A stretch of DNA of 17,736 nucleotides, from the NCBI GenBank assembly GCA_035256745.1, contig DATEXQ010000048.1, positions 1-17,736 on the forward strand, in the 5' to 3' direction. Below are positions 1-5,838 of this stretch, in pieces (the stretch's first letter is position 1; the number at the start of each line of letters is the position of its first letter). This stretch comes from DATEXQ01 sp035256745. GTDB taxonomy: Bacteria; Patescibacteriota; Microgenomatia; UBA8517. A program made the position numbers and the translations under genes. The notes beneath the pieces were generated by a model. It was not told the origin of the DNA. It saw only the letters and a list, made by a program, of their open reading frames with translations, and ran no database searches.

Positions 1-1
1 C

Positions 2-268
2 TGCGGGAAAAATCTTAAACCGGAACCGCCTTCCACTTCTTTAACAAGGCAGATTGTTATTTATCTGGAAAGTTTTTTTCTTCCTCCTTATGGAATTGTT
101 ATTGGAATTCGCTATTTACGGCAAGGTGATAGCAAGTCAAAGACTGTCGGTATAATTTCAATAGTTTTAACAATCTTATCCCTTCTGGTTCTTATTAAAT
201 TAACTTTTGATCTGATAGATATCGTTAATTCCCAAGTTAATAACCAGCTTCAAAATATGGAATTTTAA
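2..268 (+). CDS. C-terminal part of a zinc-ribbon membrane protein (5' end outside window)
   Basis: Reading from base 2 the frame is open to a TAA at 266-268, giving 88 residues with no start codon needed, so the gene enters from the left edge. The visible part begins CGKNL, which looks like the second knuckle of a CxxC zinc ribbon. A Pro/Ser/Thr linker follows, then a hydrophobic stretch around residues 18-37 with a YGIVIG core. A basic loop (RYLRQGDSKSK) leads to a second membrane helix around residues 50-70, and the tail is polar and Asn/Gln-rich. Small proteins with an N-terminal zinc ribbon followed by membrane helices are common in many bacteria and have no single known function. The first cysteine pair is not visible, so the zinc-ribbon call rests on one motif. 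No terminator follows. The next gene has its own promoter. Confidence 0.6.
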   Translation, partial: CGKNLKPEPPSTSLTRQIVIYLESFFLPPYGIVIGIRYLRQGDSKSKTVGIISIVLTILSLLVLIKLTFDLIDIVNSQVNNQLQNMEF

Positions 269-281
269 AAAACTCTGATCT

Positions 282-310
282 TTGCCTATAGTTTATCTTC
301 CGTGTATAAT
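282..310 (+). promoter_or_regulatory. sigma70-type promoter for the isoprenoid-synthase-like gene
   Basis: TTGCCT (282-287), a 17-base spacer and a perfect TATAAT (305-310). The start codon at 325 lies 14 bases past the -10 box, so the expected transcript has a leader of only about 7-8 bases and no room for a Shine-Dalgarno site. Confidence 0.6.
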
Positions 311-324
311 ATGGTTTTTCTTTA

Positions 325-1191
325 ATGTCTGAGTTTATACACTACATAGAAGCAGCTTCATCCATTTCGGATAATATATTTAATCCCGCTGTTGAAGGCA
401 GAATTAGAAAAGTAAGCATGGCAGCTCTTGATTACGTATGCAAACTTAATAAAGGCTGTAAATTAAATTTCGAACAAAAGAAAATTGTGGGAATAATTCT
501 CACCCTGGGAAAGCATATAAACGATTATTATGATGTCGGTTCTTTAGATTCGAGTAAGTATAAAGATCTTCGTAAAGAATTTAAAAGATTGATTCCCGAA
601 AAAAACAGTGATTTTAAAAGGTATCAAAAAGAATTATCTAGGGTCGAAAAACAAAGACCCCTTCCTTCTCATCTTCTGGGTGATGAAGAGGTAAGATTTA
701 ATCATATTAGAAGTTACAGAGAACGGGTAAATAAACTCTATTTATCATTTGCATTTGCCATAGCGCTTGATAAACCCATGGCTTCTTATTACGAAGATTA
801 TAATAGTCAGTCGGAAAAAGACATACAGATTTTTGAAGGATTTTTTAATTCAGTAATGGCAATGCAAGTTGTTGATGATATTGTAGGTCGCGAGGGAGAT
901 TTAATTAATGACAGGCCCAGTTTTTATACTGCTTTTTGTACGGTTGATGAGATTCAAAATAAAACCGTGATTAACGACAAAAAAACTTTCCAAAATTTAA
1001 ACGTATTATTTTCCCATTATTACGATAACGCAAATAGTTATTCCCTACCTGAACTTAAACCAATTTTAAGTGCAGTTAAATTTACCAAAAATATCTATCC
1101 TAAAATTACTCAACTTGCGAGAAAATATAAATTTTTAGGAAACATTCCTTGTATCGATATTCTTACCGAAAGGGATAGAAATAATCTTTAA
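325..1191 (+). CDS. Divergent class I isoprenoid-synthase-like protein
   Basis: 288 residues, soluble and mostly helical. Two Asp-rich elements are spaced as in all-alpha trans-isoprenyl diphosphate and squalene/phytoene synthases. The first is NDYYD at residues 66-70, a possible form of the first Asp-rich motif. The second is QVVDDIVGREGD at 181-192, followed by NDRPSFYTAF, which resembles the second Asp-rich helix (QxxDDxxDxxGD) of polyprenyl synthases. In that family the motifs bind Mg2+ and the diphosphate of an allylic substrate. The third Asp of the second motif is Gly here, and a basic substrate-binding region is not obvious, so activity is uncertain. The gene stands alone, with its own promoter upstream and a 116-base gap downstream. 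It could also be an inactive or repurposed helical protein. The fold assignment is an inference from two motifs. Confidence 0.5.
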   Translation: MSEFIHYIEAASSISDNIFNPAVEGRIRKVSMAALDYVCKLNKGCKLNFEQKKIVGIILTLGKHINDYYDVGSLDSSKYKDLRKEFKRLIPEKNSDFKRYQKELSRVEKQRPLPSHLLGDEEVRFNHIRSYRERVNKLYLSFAFAIALDKPMASYYEDYNSQSEKDIQIFEGFFNSVMAMQVVDDIVGREGDLINDRPSFYTAFCTVDEIQNKTVINDKKTFQNLNVLFSHYYDNANSYSLPELKPILSAVKFTKNIYPKITQLARKYKFLGNIPCIDILTERDRNNL

Positions 1192-1262
1192 TAAATACTG
1201 CTTAAACAAAAAGTTTAAGTTTCATGTATAAATTATTGTCAATATTTCTTCGTGAATAAGTT

Positions 1263-1290
1263 TTGAGTTAACAGGTAAAAGTAGTAATAT
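1263..1290 (+). promoter_or_regulatory. Possible promoter for the 1308-2108 gene pair
   Basis: TTGAGT (1263-1268), 16-base spacer, TAATAT (1285-1290), 17 bases before the ATG at 1308. A weaker alternative -10, TACATT at 1296-1301, sits 6 bases before the ATG and would make the mRNA leaderless. The sequence alone does not decide between them. Confidence 0.35.
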
Positions 1291-1307
1291 CTTCCTACAT
1301 TAAAAAT

Positions 1308-1802
1308 ATGAGCTATTTTGAACGTGCAGAAAAGGTATATCAATTACATCCAATCGGGATGGCAATAACTAATGATGGAGATTATATTAAAGCAGGAGAA
1401 ATATATATTTCTCAAAAAGACTTACTAGCAAGATACATTGCCGGTCATCCCATACCGGATTTCATCGATCCTTATTTCACCGCTATTTCGGTTAAGATTT
1501 TAGGGGGGTTGGGATTTGGTTTTTTAATAAAACCAGATTTTGATCCGCAGAAAGGTTTAACCGACCAAGAAATAAATAAACTAAGGCAAGATAATTACGA
1601 TCGGCACATCGCTACCGGTTTAATTCATCTGGCACTATATAGTCATAAAATATTGCTTGAAAAAAACCTAGGTATTAAATTTGAAGGCAAGGAAAAATAT
1701 CTTAAAGAAGCCGAGATCAACATAAAAAACTCTTCAGCCAAAGTTTTAAAGCAAGAGGGAATGATATTGTTGGATGCTTTAAAAAACGGATTATATAAAT
1801 AG
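1308..1802 (+). CDS. Unknown protein, 164 aa, first gene of a pair
   Basis: I do not recognise this family. The protein has no signal peptide. A Gly-rich hydrophobic stretch at about residues 60-76 (SVKILGGLGFGFLIKP) might be a buried strand-turn-helix or a short membrane-associated segment. The N-terminal half contains aromatic and Gly-rich turns (AITNDGDYIKAGEIYIS). The C-terminal third, from about residue 110, is a Lys/Glu-rich amphipathic helix region. The stop codon is followed after only 3 bases by the ATG of the next gene, so the two are almost certainly cotranscribed and may act together. Codon use matches the neighbours, and nothing suggests truncation. Confidence 0.75.
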   Translation: MSYFERAEKVYQLHPIGMAITNDGDYIKAGEIYISQKDLLARYIAGHPIPDFIDPYFTAISVKILGGLGFGFLIKPDFDPQKGLTDQEINKLRQDNYDRHIATGLIHLALYSHKILLEKNLGIKFEGKEKYLKEAEINIKNSSAKVLKQEGMILLDALKNGLYK

Positions 1803-1805
1803 TTT

Positions 1806-2108
1806 ATGGAAATTATAAGGAAGGCGGAAGGGAATATAAAGAAATTGTATCAAATCTTGATGTTTATAACACTTGCCAGGGATCTGGATGTTACCCACGA
1901 ATCGGTAATAGGAATGGGAATGGAAAAATTTGAAAAAGTATATTACCAATATTTTGAAAATTTAATGAATTTACCTCCTAATGAATTGCAGACTTATATG
2001 AATCAAAAAATAAGCAAGGTTCCAGAAGGAAGACGGGAGTTGGCTAGGCTGTTTTTACAGGGAGGAATGAAAGAGTATATAAAGAAACAGGAACAAAAGA
2101 AAGTTTAA
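1806..2108 (+). CDS. Unknown small helical protein, 100 aa, second gene of a pair
   Basis: Not recognised. The predicted protein is almost entirely helical and charged, with a hydrophobic patch near residues 16-25 (QILMFITLAR) and a Lys/Gln-rich C-terminus (KKQEQKKV). No Cys, no metal-binding pattern and no signal peptide are visible. The ATG lies 3 bases after the preceding stop, with no Shine-Dalgarno sequence in front, so translation probably depends on reinitiation or coupling. The conserved spacing suggests a functional unit with the 164-aa protein, but nothing in either sequence reveals the role. The end of the gene is 41 bases before the next start. Confidence 0.7.
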   Translation: MEIIRKAEGNIKKLYQILMFITLARDLDVTHESVIGMGMEKFEKVYYQYFENLMNLPPNELQTYMNQKISKVPEGRRELARLFLQGGMKEYIKKQEQKKV

Positions 2109-2134
2109 ATCTTCTTACTTCAAAGTTCCGAGAG

Positions 2135-2140
2135 TATAAT
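2135..2140 (+). promoter_or_regulatory. -10 box (TATAAT) of a leaderless gene
   Basis: A perfect TATAAT ends 9 bases before the ATG at 2150, the distance expected if transcription starts on or next to the start codon. The -35 region is weak (TTCTTA at 2112-2117). Confidence 0.55.
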
Positions 2141-2149
2141 AACCTTACA

Positions 2150-2824
2150 ATGTATAAACTTTCTCCTTCTGACTTTAAATACCTATACGAAGACTGCAAA
2201 CACTGCTATTACCAAAAGGTTAAACATAATATCACACTCCCTTCGATCGGAATGCCGGGAGTATTTATGAAAATGAATTCTCTTTTACAAAATGCAATTA
2301 TCGGGATGGATTTAAAAGAGATTAATTCAAAACTCCCTTCAGGAAAAATTGAAGTCAAGGAAGGTTTTCTTAAATCCAAACCAATTCCTCCAACAAATGA
2401 TTGCATTATCGGCGGAAGATTTGATATAGCATCCAAGCTTGACGACGGAACCTATTCTGTAATTGATTTTAAAATTACGGACCCAACGGACGAAAAAATT
2501 CAAAAATTTTTTGCCCAGCTTCATGCTTATAAATTTGCCCTTGAAAATCCTTCTTATGGGGAACCTAAAAAAGTAAGCAAGATGGGAATTGTGGCAATCA
2601 ATCCTGAAGAAATAACATTTCCCGGAGATAAAGTCATTTTTAAAGCAAAACCTACGTGGTTTGAAATAGAAGAGGATATGGATAGATTTTATGCATTTAT
2701 TTCCGAAGTATCCGACTTGTTAAACGGCTCCGTTCCCAAAGAAGATCCCGATAACTGCAAGTGGTGCTACTACCGTATTTGTACCGTAAAATCCAAAGAA
2801 ATCCAGCAAGATATTCCTTTTTAA
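2150..2824 (+). CDS. PD-(D/E)XK nuclease, Cas4/RecB-like, with iron-sulfur-type cysteines
   Basis: 224 residues. The nuclease core shows GGRFD (Asp92), then DFK (Asp106, Lys108) and QLHAY (Gln123, Tyr127), the order of the RecB/Cas4 branch of the PD-(D/E)XK fold. There Asp and Lys coordinate metal and activate water, and QxxxY is the signature following helix. Cysteines 16 and 19 lie near the N-terminus, and 203, 206 and 211 lie near the C-terminus. Cas4 and AddB hold a [4Fe-4S] cluster with one N-terminal and three C-terminal cysteines, so this protein probably does too. It would cut or trim DNA ends. No cas1/cas2 or repeats are nearby, so a CRISPR adaptation role is unlikely. The next gene (abasic-site protein) suggests DNA repair. 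The exact function is unknown. Confidence 0.8.
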   Translation: MYKLSPSDFKYLYEDCKHCYYQKVKHNITLPSIGMPGVFMKMNSLLQNAIIGMDLKEINSKLPSGKIEVKEGFLKSKPIPPTNDCIIGGRFDIASKLDDGTYSVIDFKITDPTDEKIQKFFAQLHAYKFALENPSYGEPKKVSKMGIVAINPEEITFPGDKVIFKAKPTWFEIEEDMDRFYAFISEVSDLLNGSVPKEDPDNCKWCYYRICTVKSKEIQQDIPF

Positions 2825-2848
2825 TTTTTTTCTATAAATAACCGGTGG

Positions 2849-2854
2849 TATAAT
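2849..2854 (+). promoter_or_regulatory. -10 box (TATAAT) setting the HMCES/YedK start
   Basis: TATAAT lies 6 bases before the ATG at 2861, so transcription should begin at or next to that ATG. An in-frame TTG at 2855 would lie between the -10 box and the transcription start and cannot be used. This agrees with the biology of the protein, which needs Cys as residue 2. Confidence 0.6.
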
Positions 2855-2860
2855 TTGCCT

Positions 2861-3544
2861 ATGTGCGGTAGATTTACATTAGGAAAACCAACCGAAATTA
2901 TCAAAAGATTTAATACTTCTAACAAGCTTCCCATGTTTGAGCCAAGTTGGAATATTGCCCCCAGTTGGACAATTCCCACCATAACCAGAAACTCTCCCAA
3001 CAAAATAGCCATGATGAAGTGGGGGTTCTTATTCGGAAAAACATCAAACTACGGAACAATAAACTTAAGGAGTGAAACTTTAAAAGAAAGACCGTTTTTC
3101 AGGCACTTTTTAATGGAAAAGCGATGCATTATTCCGGCCGATAGCTTCTACGAGTGGGGAGAAGTAAACCTTGAAGGCAAACCCGAGAAATACCCTTTTA
3201 ATTTTTACTTAAAGGATAGAAAAATCTTTGGGTTTGCGGGTCTTTATAACGATTTTAAGGATGCCGAAGGAAGACCCATTTTTTCCTGCGCTATACTTAC
3301 TTGCCCTCCTAATGAGGTCGTTAAAAAGGTTCATAACAGAATGCCTGCAATTTTAAAGGAAAGTGATGAAGACGAATGGTTGAATCCCGAAAACAAAGAT
3401 TTTGAAAATATTTTTAAATTTTTAAAACCATACCCAACTAGAGATATGAAATTCAATCTGGTTTCACAAAGGGTTAATAATACCGGAAACGACGATAAGA
3501 ACTTGATAAAACCTTTTGAAAATCCCCAGCTAAAACTTCAATAG
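2861..3544 (+). CDS. yedK: SRAP-domain abasic-site DNA-protein crosslink protein (HMCES/YedK family)
   Basis: 227 residues covering a full SRAP domain. After removal of Met1 the catalytic Cys2 (MCGRF) becomes the N-terminal residue and forms a thiazolidine crosslink with the ring-opened abasic site in single-stranded DNA, protecting it during replication. The other family residues are visible: NIAPS (31-35), NLRSE (Asn68, Arg70, Glu72; the Asn equivalent to YedK Asn75), PADSFYEWGE (Glu98), AGLYND, and HNRMP (His158). The ATG at 2861 is preferred over the in-frame TTG at 2855 because only it puts Cys at position 2, and because a TATAAT ends 6 bases upstream. The gene follows the PD-(D/E)XK nuclease by 36 bases but has its own -10 box. 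It ends 5 bases from the convergent surface-protein gene, with no terminator between them. Confidence 0.95.
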   Translation: MCGRFTLGKPTEIIKRFNTSNKLPMFEPSWNIAPSWTIPTITRNSPNKIAMMKWGFLFGKTSNYGTINLRSETLKERPFFRHFLMEKRCIIPADSFYEWGEVNLEGKPEKYPFNFYLKDRKIFGFAGLYNDFKDAEGRPIFSCAILTCPPNEVVKKVHNRMPAILKESDEDEWLNPENKDFENIFKFLKPYPTRDMKFNLVSQRVNNTGNDDKNLIKPFENPQLKLQ

Positions 3545-3549
3545 ACTTT

Positions 3550-4485
3550 TTATCTTCTTCTTGAAATAATAATTAATCCTACCGATATCAATATCAAACC
3601 CATCGCTGAAATAATAATTGCAACCTTTATGGGAGTACTTAATGTATTTAAATTTGAATTAATCGTATCCTCACCCTTAAGTGTTGGTATTGGTGTAATT
3701 TTTTCCTGGTTGTCATAAATTATGGTGGTTGGTGTAGGGGAGGGTTTTATAGTAGGTTTTTCAGTAGGAATTGGTATACTTGTTGATAAGATTACCTTAG
3801 CCGATAATTCGTTTGAAATGGGACCAAGCGTACATCCGTTTCCAGGTATAACAATAAAATAATAGGTAGTACCCGTATTCAAGCTTCCTACCGTATATGT
3901 AGTGGTATTTGCTCCTCCCACGTTGGGATTACCATAAATGTATTTACCTTTCTCTAATCCGTAATAAACCGTATAAAAAGTTACGGGATTACCCGCTTTA
4001 GTCCACGTTAGTTTAATTCGAGTATTTGAAATTGTTTCTGCTGTAAGAAGTTTGGGGGAACTTGTGGGGGAAGCATCATTACAAGAGGGGTTATAAAAAG
4101 TTACATGTCCAATTCCCGATAATGTTACGTTCTGGGTTAAATCCACAATATCCAGTGAATCTACTCCCTGTTTAGTGGATTTGATGTAAAAGATTGCCTT
4201 ACCTGAGGAATCAAGCCCTGTTGATACTGGGCTTACGACAGCTGAAGTATCGTTTGTAACAACCACACTTACATTTTCTCCTGCAAGCGGCGTTCCGTAA
4301 GCATCTATTACGGTAACCGTCATTACTGCATTGGTTATTCCGTCTGCGGGTACGTTATCCGAACCTGACATTGTGGCAACTATACTTGATGCATGAAAAT
4401 CGGGAGCATTATAAGCAATTGCTCCTTTGGGGAAAATAAACAACAAACCCATTAAAAGAAATGTTATCAAGATTTTTTCCCTCAT
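3550..4485 (-). CDS. Membrane-anchored surface protein with Big_1-like and fibronectin type III domains
   Basis: 311 residues. A Sec signal peptide (residues 1-24, ending AIA) precedes an invasin-like Ig domain at about 30-130, with Big_1 features: DNVPADG, a VTVIDAYGTPLAGENVSV core and DSSGKAIF. A fibronectin type III domain follows at about 143-232 (LTWTKAGNPVTFYTVYYG, then GTTYYFIV). Cys135 and Cys218 could form a disulfide. A Pro/Thr-rich linker (about 236-275) leads to a C-terminal membrane helix (287-308) ended by RRR, so the protein is held on the outer face of the cytoplasmic membrane. It probably serves adhesion or surface structure. The frame stays open upstream, but the ATG at 4485 is chosen because it starts the signal peptide and a TATAAT lies 6 bases before it. 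Confidence 0.85.
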   Translation of the reverse strand: MREKILITFLLMGLLFIFPKGAIAYNAPDFHASSIVATMSGSDNVPADGITNAVMTVTVIDAYGTPLAGENVSVVVTNDTSAVVSPVSTGLDSSGKAIFYIKSTKQGVDSLDIVDLTQNVTLSGIGHVTFYNPSCNDASPTSSPKLLTAETISNTRIKLTWTKAGNPVTFYTVYYGLEKGKYIYGNPNVGGANTTTYTVGSLNTGTTYYFIVIPGNGCTLGPISNELSAKVILSTSIPIPTEKPTIKPSPTPTTIIYDNQEKITPIPTLKGEDTINSNLNTLSTPIKVAIIISAMGLILISVGLIIISRRR

Positions 4486-4491
4486 ATTTTT

Positions 4492-4497
4492 ATTATA
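4492..4497 (-). promoter_or_regulatory. -10 box (TATAAT) of the surface-protein gene
   Basis: TATAAT on the minus strand, 6 bases from the ATG at 4485, predicting a leaderless mRNA. It lies back to back with the ASCH gene promoter. The two start codons are only 49 bases apart, so the promoters must overlap. Confidence 0.55.
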
Positions 4498-4520
4498 TTC
4501 CACAAATAAGGATTTAATAC

Positions 4521-4526
4521 TAAAAT
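4521..4526 (+). promoter_or_regulatory. -10 box (TAAAAT) of the ASCH gene
   Basis: TAAAAT ends 8 bases before the ATG at 4535. A TTCCAC at 4498-4503 with 17-base spacing is a weak -35. Leaderless mRNA predicted. Confidence 0.45.
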
Positions 4527-4534
4527 ATGAAGTT

Positions 4535-4798
4535 ATGATAGTAAAGAAAAAAATTCCTCCCAAATATTTTGATTTGATTTCTTCCGGAAAAAAGAAATTT
4601 GAATTAAGAGTTGCCGATTTTGATATCAAAGTAGGGGATATGTTGATATTGGAAGAATATGATCCCAAAAAAAAGAAATATACAGGAAGAAAAATGAAGA
4701 AAAAAGTAGGTTATAAACTACATTTTTCCTTGAATCAATTTGGACAAAAAGATTTGATAGAGAAGAAGGGGTTATATGTTCTTCAGTTGGAAGATTAA
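4535..4798 (+). CDS. ASCH-domain protein (DUF3850-like)
   Basis: 87 residues, the size of a single ASCH domain. It shows the family opening with IPPKYFDLISSGKKKFELR (residues 7-25), where the SGxKxxExR element lines the presumed RNA/nucleotide-binding cleft. The strand pair VGDMLILEEYDP (33-44) follows, then the basic KYTGRK segment and the closing GLYVLQLE strand. ASCH domains are beta-barrels related to PUA domains and are thought to bind RNA; some hydrolyse N4-acetylcytidine. The substrate of this one cannot be told from sequence. The frame is open upstream to 4427, but the ATG at 4535 starts the domain exactly and has a -10 box 8 bases before it. The gene ends at a strong terminator hairpin, so it is monocistronic. 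Confidence 0.85.
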   Translation: MIVKKKIPPKYFDLISSGKKKFELRVADFDIKVGDMLILEEYDPKKKKYTGRKMKKKVGYKLHFSLNQFGQKDLIEKKGLYVLQLED

Positions 4799-4800
4799 TT

Positions 4801-4855
4801 GACAGTGGGGAGTTTCTCGGTTTAAGAATTGGGCATTTCCCCACTGTCGTTTTTT
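4801..4855 (+). terminator. Intrinsic terminator of the ASCH gene
   Basis: A perfect 11-bp inverted repeat, GACAGTGGGGA (4801-4811) with TCCCCACTGTC (4838-4848), has a 26-base loop and is followed by G and six T (4850-4855). The T run exists only on the plus side, so it stops plus-strand transcription. Its last bases overlap the stop codon of the convergent gene at 4854. It is the clearest terminator in the window. The long loop is unusual. Confidence 0.85.
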
Positions 4856-5231
4856 AGCAATCTATTAATGTAAATCCACCGCGTTTATAGTATTTTGTGT
4901 AATTTTGAGACGAACCTTTCTCAATATGTATCTTGATATTCACTTTCTTGAGAACTTCTCGAAAGATTGGCATATATTTCTCATATTGCTCATTCCAGAG
5001 AAAAACAATGTCTTCTTCAAAGTCAAGTTCCCCTATGCTAAGCCAGCCTTCTTCCCGTTTCTGGTTTGTGATCGGTTTTTCACCGTAGAATTTAGCCTGA
5101 ATAAAACAATATTCCGGCGGATCAATTATCGATATTTGATCTTCAAATCCTTCCGGGGCTATGGAATAAATTTTGATACGAAAATTATCGGGAAGCGCTT
5201 TTTTAATTCGAATTATAAAGTCAATTCTCAT
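4854..5231 (-). CDS. Unknown protein, 125 aa, second gene of the 4.85-5.82 kb cassette
   Basis: Not recognised. The protein opens with a basic amphipathic strand/helix (MRIDFIIRIKKALPDNFRIKI), then alternates short beta-like segments with acidic turns (ELDFEEDIVFLW). It ends in a Lys-rich segment with Tyr pairs (TKYYKRGG). It has no signal peptide and no membrane helix. Its ATG overlaps the TGA of the upstream tautomerase-like gene (ATGA, 5228-5231), and a strong Shine-Dalgarno AAGGAGGA (plus-strand 5236-5243) lies 4 bases before the ATG, so translation is both coupled and SD-led. That is unlike most genes here. The gene is intact even though its upstream partner carries frameshifts. A role linked to the upstream product is likely but unproven. 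Confidence 0.75.
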   Translation of the reverse strand: MRIDFIIRIKKALPDNFRIKIYSIAPEGFEDQISIIDPPEYCFIQAKFYGEKPITNQKREEGWLSIGELDFEEDIVFLWNEQYEKYMPIFREVLKKVNIKIHIEKGSSQNYTKYYKRGGFTLIDC

Positions 5232-5716
5232 CGAGTCCTCCTTGATTCGATTGGAATATTAAAAATGCCAACAGCAGCTTGTATGGCCAGGGTAACCCTG
5301 CTGTTAGACTTTTCCCCTGAAAATTTATTATCCCACCGATACCATTGTTTTGTCTTGTCCGATGAAAAAAGTGGTTCCTTTGGGATAATCATTAAAGGTA
5401 ATATCCAGTCCAATCTCGATGTGGTGTATACGGCAAAAATAGTATATTGCTTTAGCTACCAACATCCTGGTATTCTTGTCGCGACCTTCATGCCAATCAA
5501 CTCTTGCATGAATACCGTGATATAAAACCTGAGCGTTACTTTTATAGGTATAAACAATATATTTACCTACAGGAAAGTGAATTTCAACTTCCTCCGTTTT
5601 ACACCTACTGCATCGGCGATCTCTTTGATCATTTTGTTCATCACTTCGCTTTCGACATAATCTGGGTGAAAGCCGATTCGATTATCTTCCCAGTTATACA
5701 AAAATATACATGGCAT
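5228..5716 (-). pseudogene. Frameshifted tautomerase-superfamily-like gene, 162 codons
   Basis: On the minus strand AAAGGAGG (plus 5722-5729) sits 5 bases before an ATG at 5716. The first frame gives 49 residues (MPCIFLYN...) and stops at 5567. The frame one base earlier then carries convincing protein (EEVEIHFPVGKY, DWHEGRDKNTR, DITFNDYPKG) to a stop at 5328. A third frame continues (WYRWDNKFSGEKSNS) to TGA at 5228. Adding one A at the A4 run at 5597-5600 and removing one at the A4 run at 5348-5351 restores a single 162-codon gene. The restored protein looks like two beta-alpha-beta units of the 4-oxalocrotonate tautomerase/MIF fold. It has MP at the start (Pro1 is the catalytic base in that family) and EGR in the second unit, as in 4-OT. 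The fold is my inference. Whether this is decay, assembly error or recoding is open. Confidence 0.6.
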
Positions 5717-5721
5717 ATAAG

Positions 5722-5729
5722 CCTCCTTT
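5722..5729 (-). promoter_or_regulatory. Strong ribosome binding site of the frameshifted gene
   Basis: AAAGGAGG on the minus strand with a 5-base spacer to the ATG at 5716. It fixes the start and the strand of the interrupted gene and rules out the long plus-strand frame across the same DNA. Confidence 0.75.
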
Positions 5730-5764
5730 AGAACGTGTTTTATTTTGGATTTAAATTAATGTGC

Positions 5765-5778
5765 CAGGTGAATACCTG
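5765..5778 (-). other. Short hairpin at the 5' end of the cassette mRNA
   Basis: CAGGT-GAAT-ACCTG, a perfect 5-bp stem with a 4-base loop. It begins about 3 bases after the predicted transcription start. It may protect the 5' end of the mRNA or act as an operator half-site. Confidence 0.4.
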
Positions 5779-5787
5779 TAACCGGAA

Positions 5788-5816
5788 ATTATATATTACC
5801 CGTGTGTAATTATCAA
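5788..5816 (-). promoter_or_regulatory. Near-consensus sigma70 promoter with a dyad in its spacer
   Basis: Minus strand TTGATA (plus 5811-5816), exactly 17 bases, TATAAT (plus 5788-5793). The spacer contains the inverted repeat ATTAC-N6-GTAAT (5795-5810), placed where a bound repressor would block RNA polymerase. Predicted transcription start about 5781, giving a 65-base leader before the SD-led ATG at 5716. It is the strongest promoter match in the window and the only one with a real leader. Confidence 0.75.
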
Positions 5817-5838
5817 ACTATAGGAGATATTAAAAAAG

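Noticed and set aside
2150..2824. CRISPR-associated cas4
   Set aside because: No repeats, cas1 or cas2 are seen in the window. The fold alone does not show a CRISPR role.
2855..2860. TTG start for the HMCES/YedK gene
   Set aside because: It overlaps the end of the promoter region and would put Cys at position 4, which would destroy the active site.
4486..4668. Upstream extension of the surface protein
   Set aside because: It overlaps the divergent ASCH gene and would put a long tail before a clear signal peptide.
5228..5413. 61-codon minus-strand frame as a separate gene
   Set aside because: Its first part overlaps better protein in another frame and it has no ribosome binding site. Only its last third is needed, as the end of the frameshifted gene.
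4905..5525. Long plus-strand open frame of 206 codons
   Set aside because: It lies antisense to the intact 125-aa gene and the frameshifted gene, both of which have strong Shine-Dalgarno sites and a consensus promoter on the minus strand. Its product is Phe-rich and looks like a shadow frame.
5504..5731. 75-codon plus-strand frame
   Set aside because: It is antisense to the start of the frameshifted gene and runs through its Shine-Dalgarno site; no own signals.
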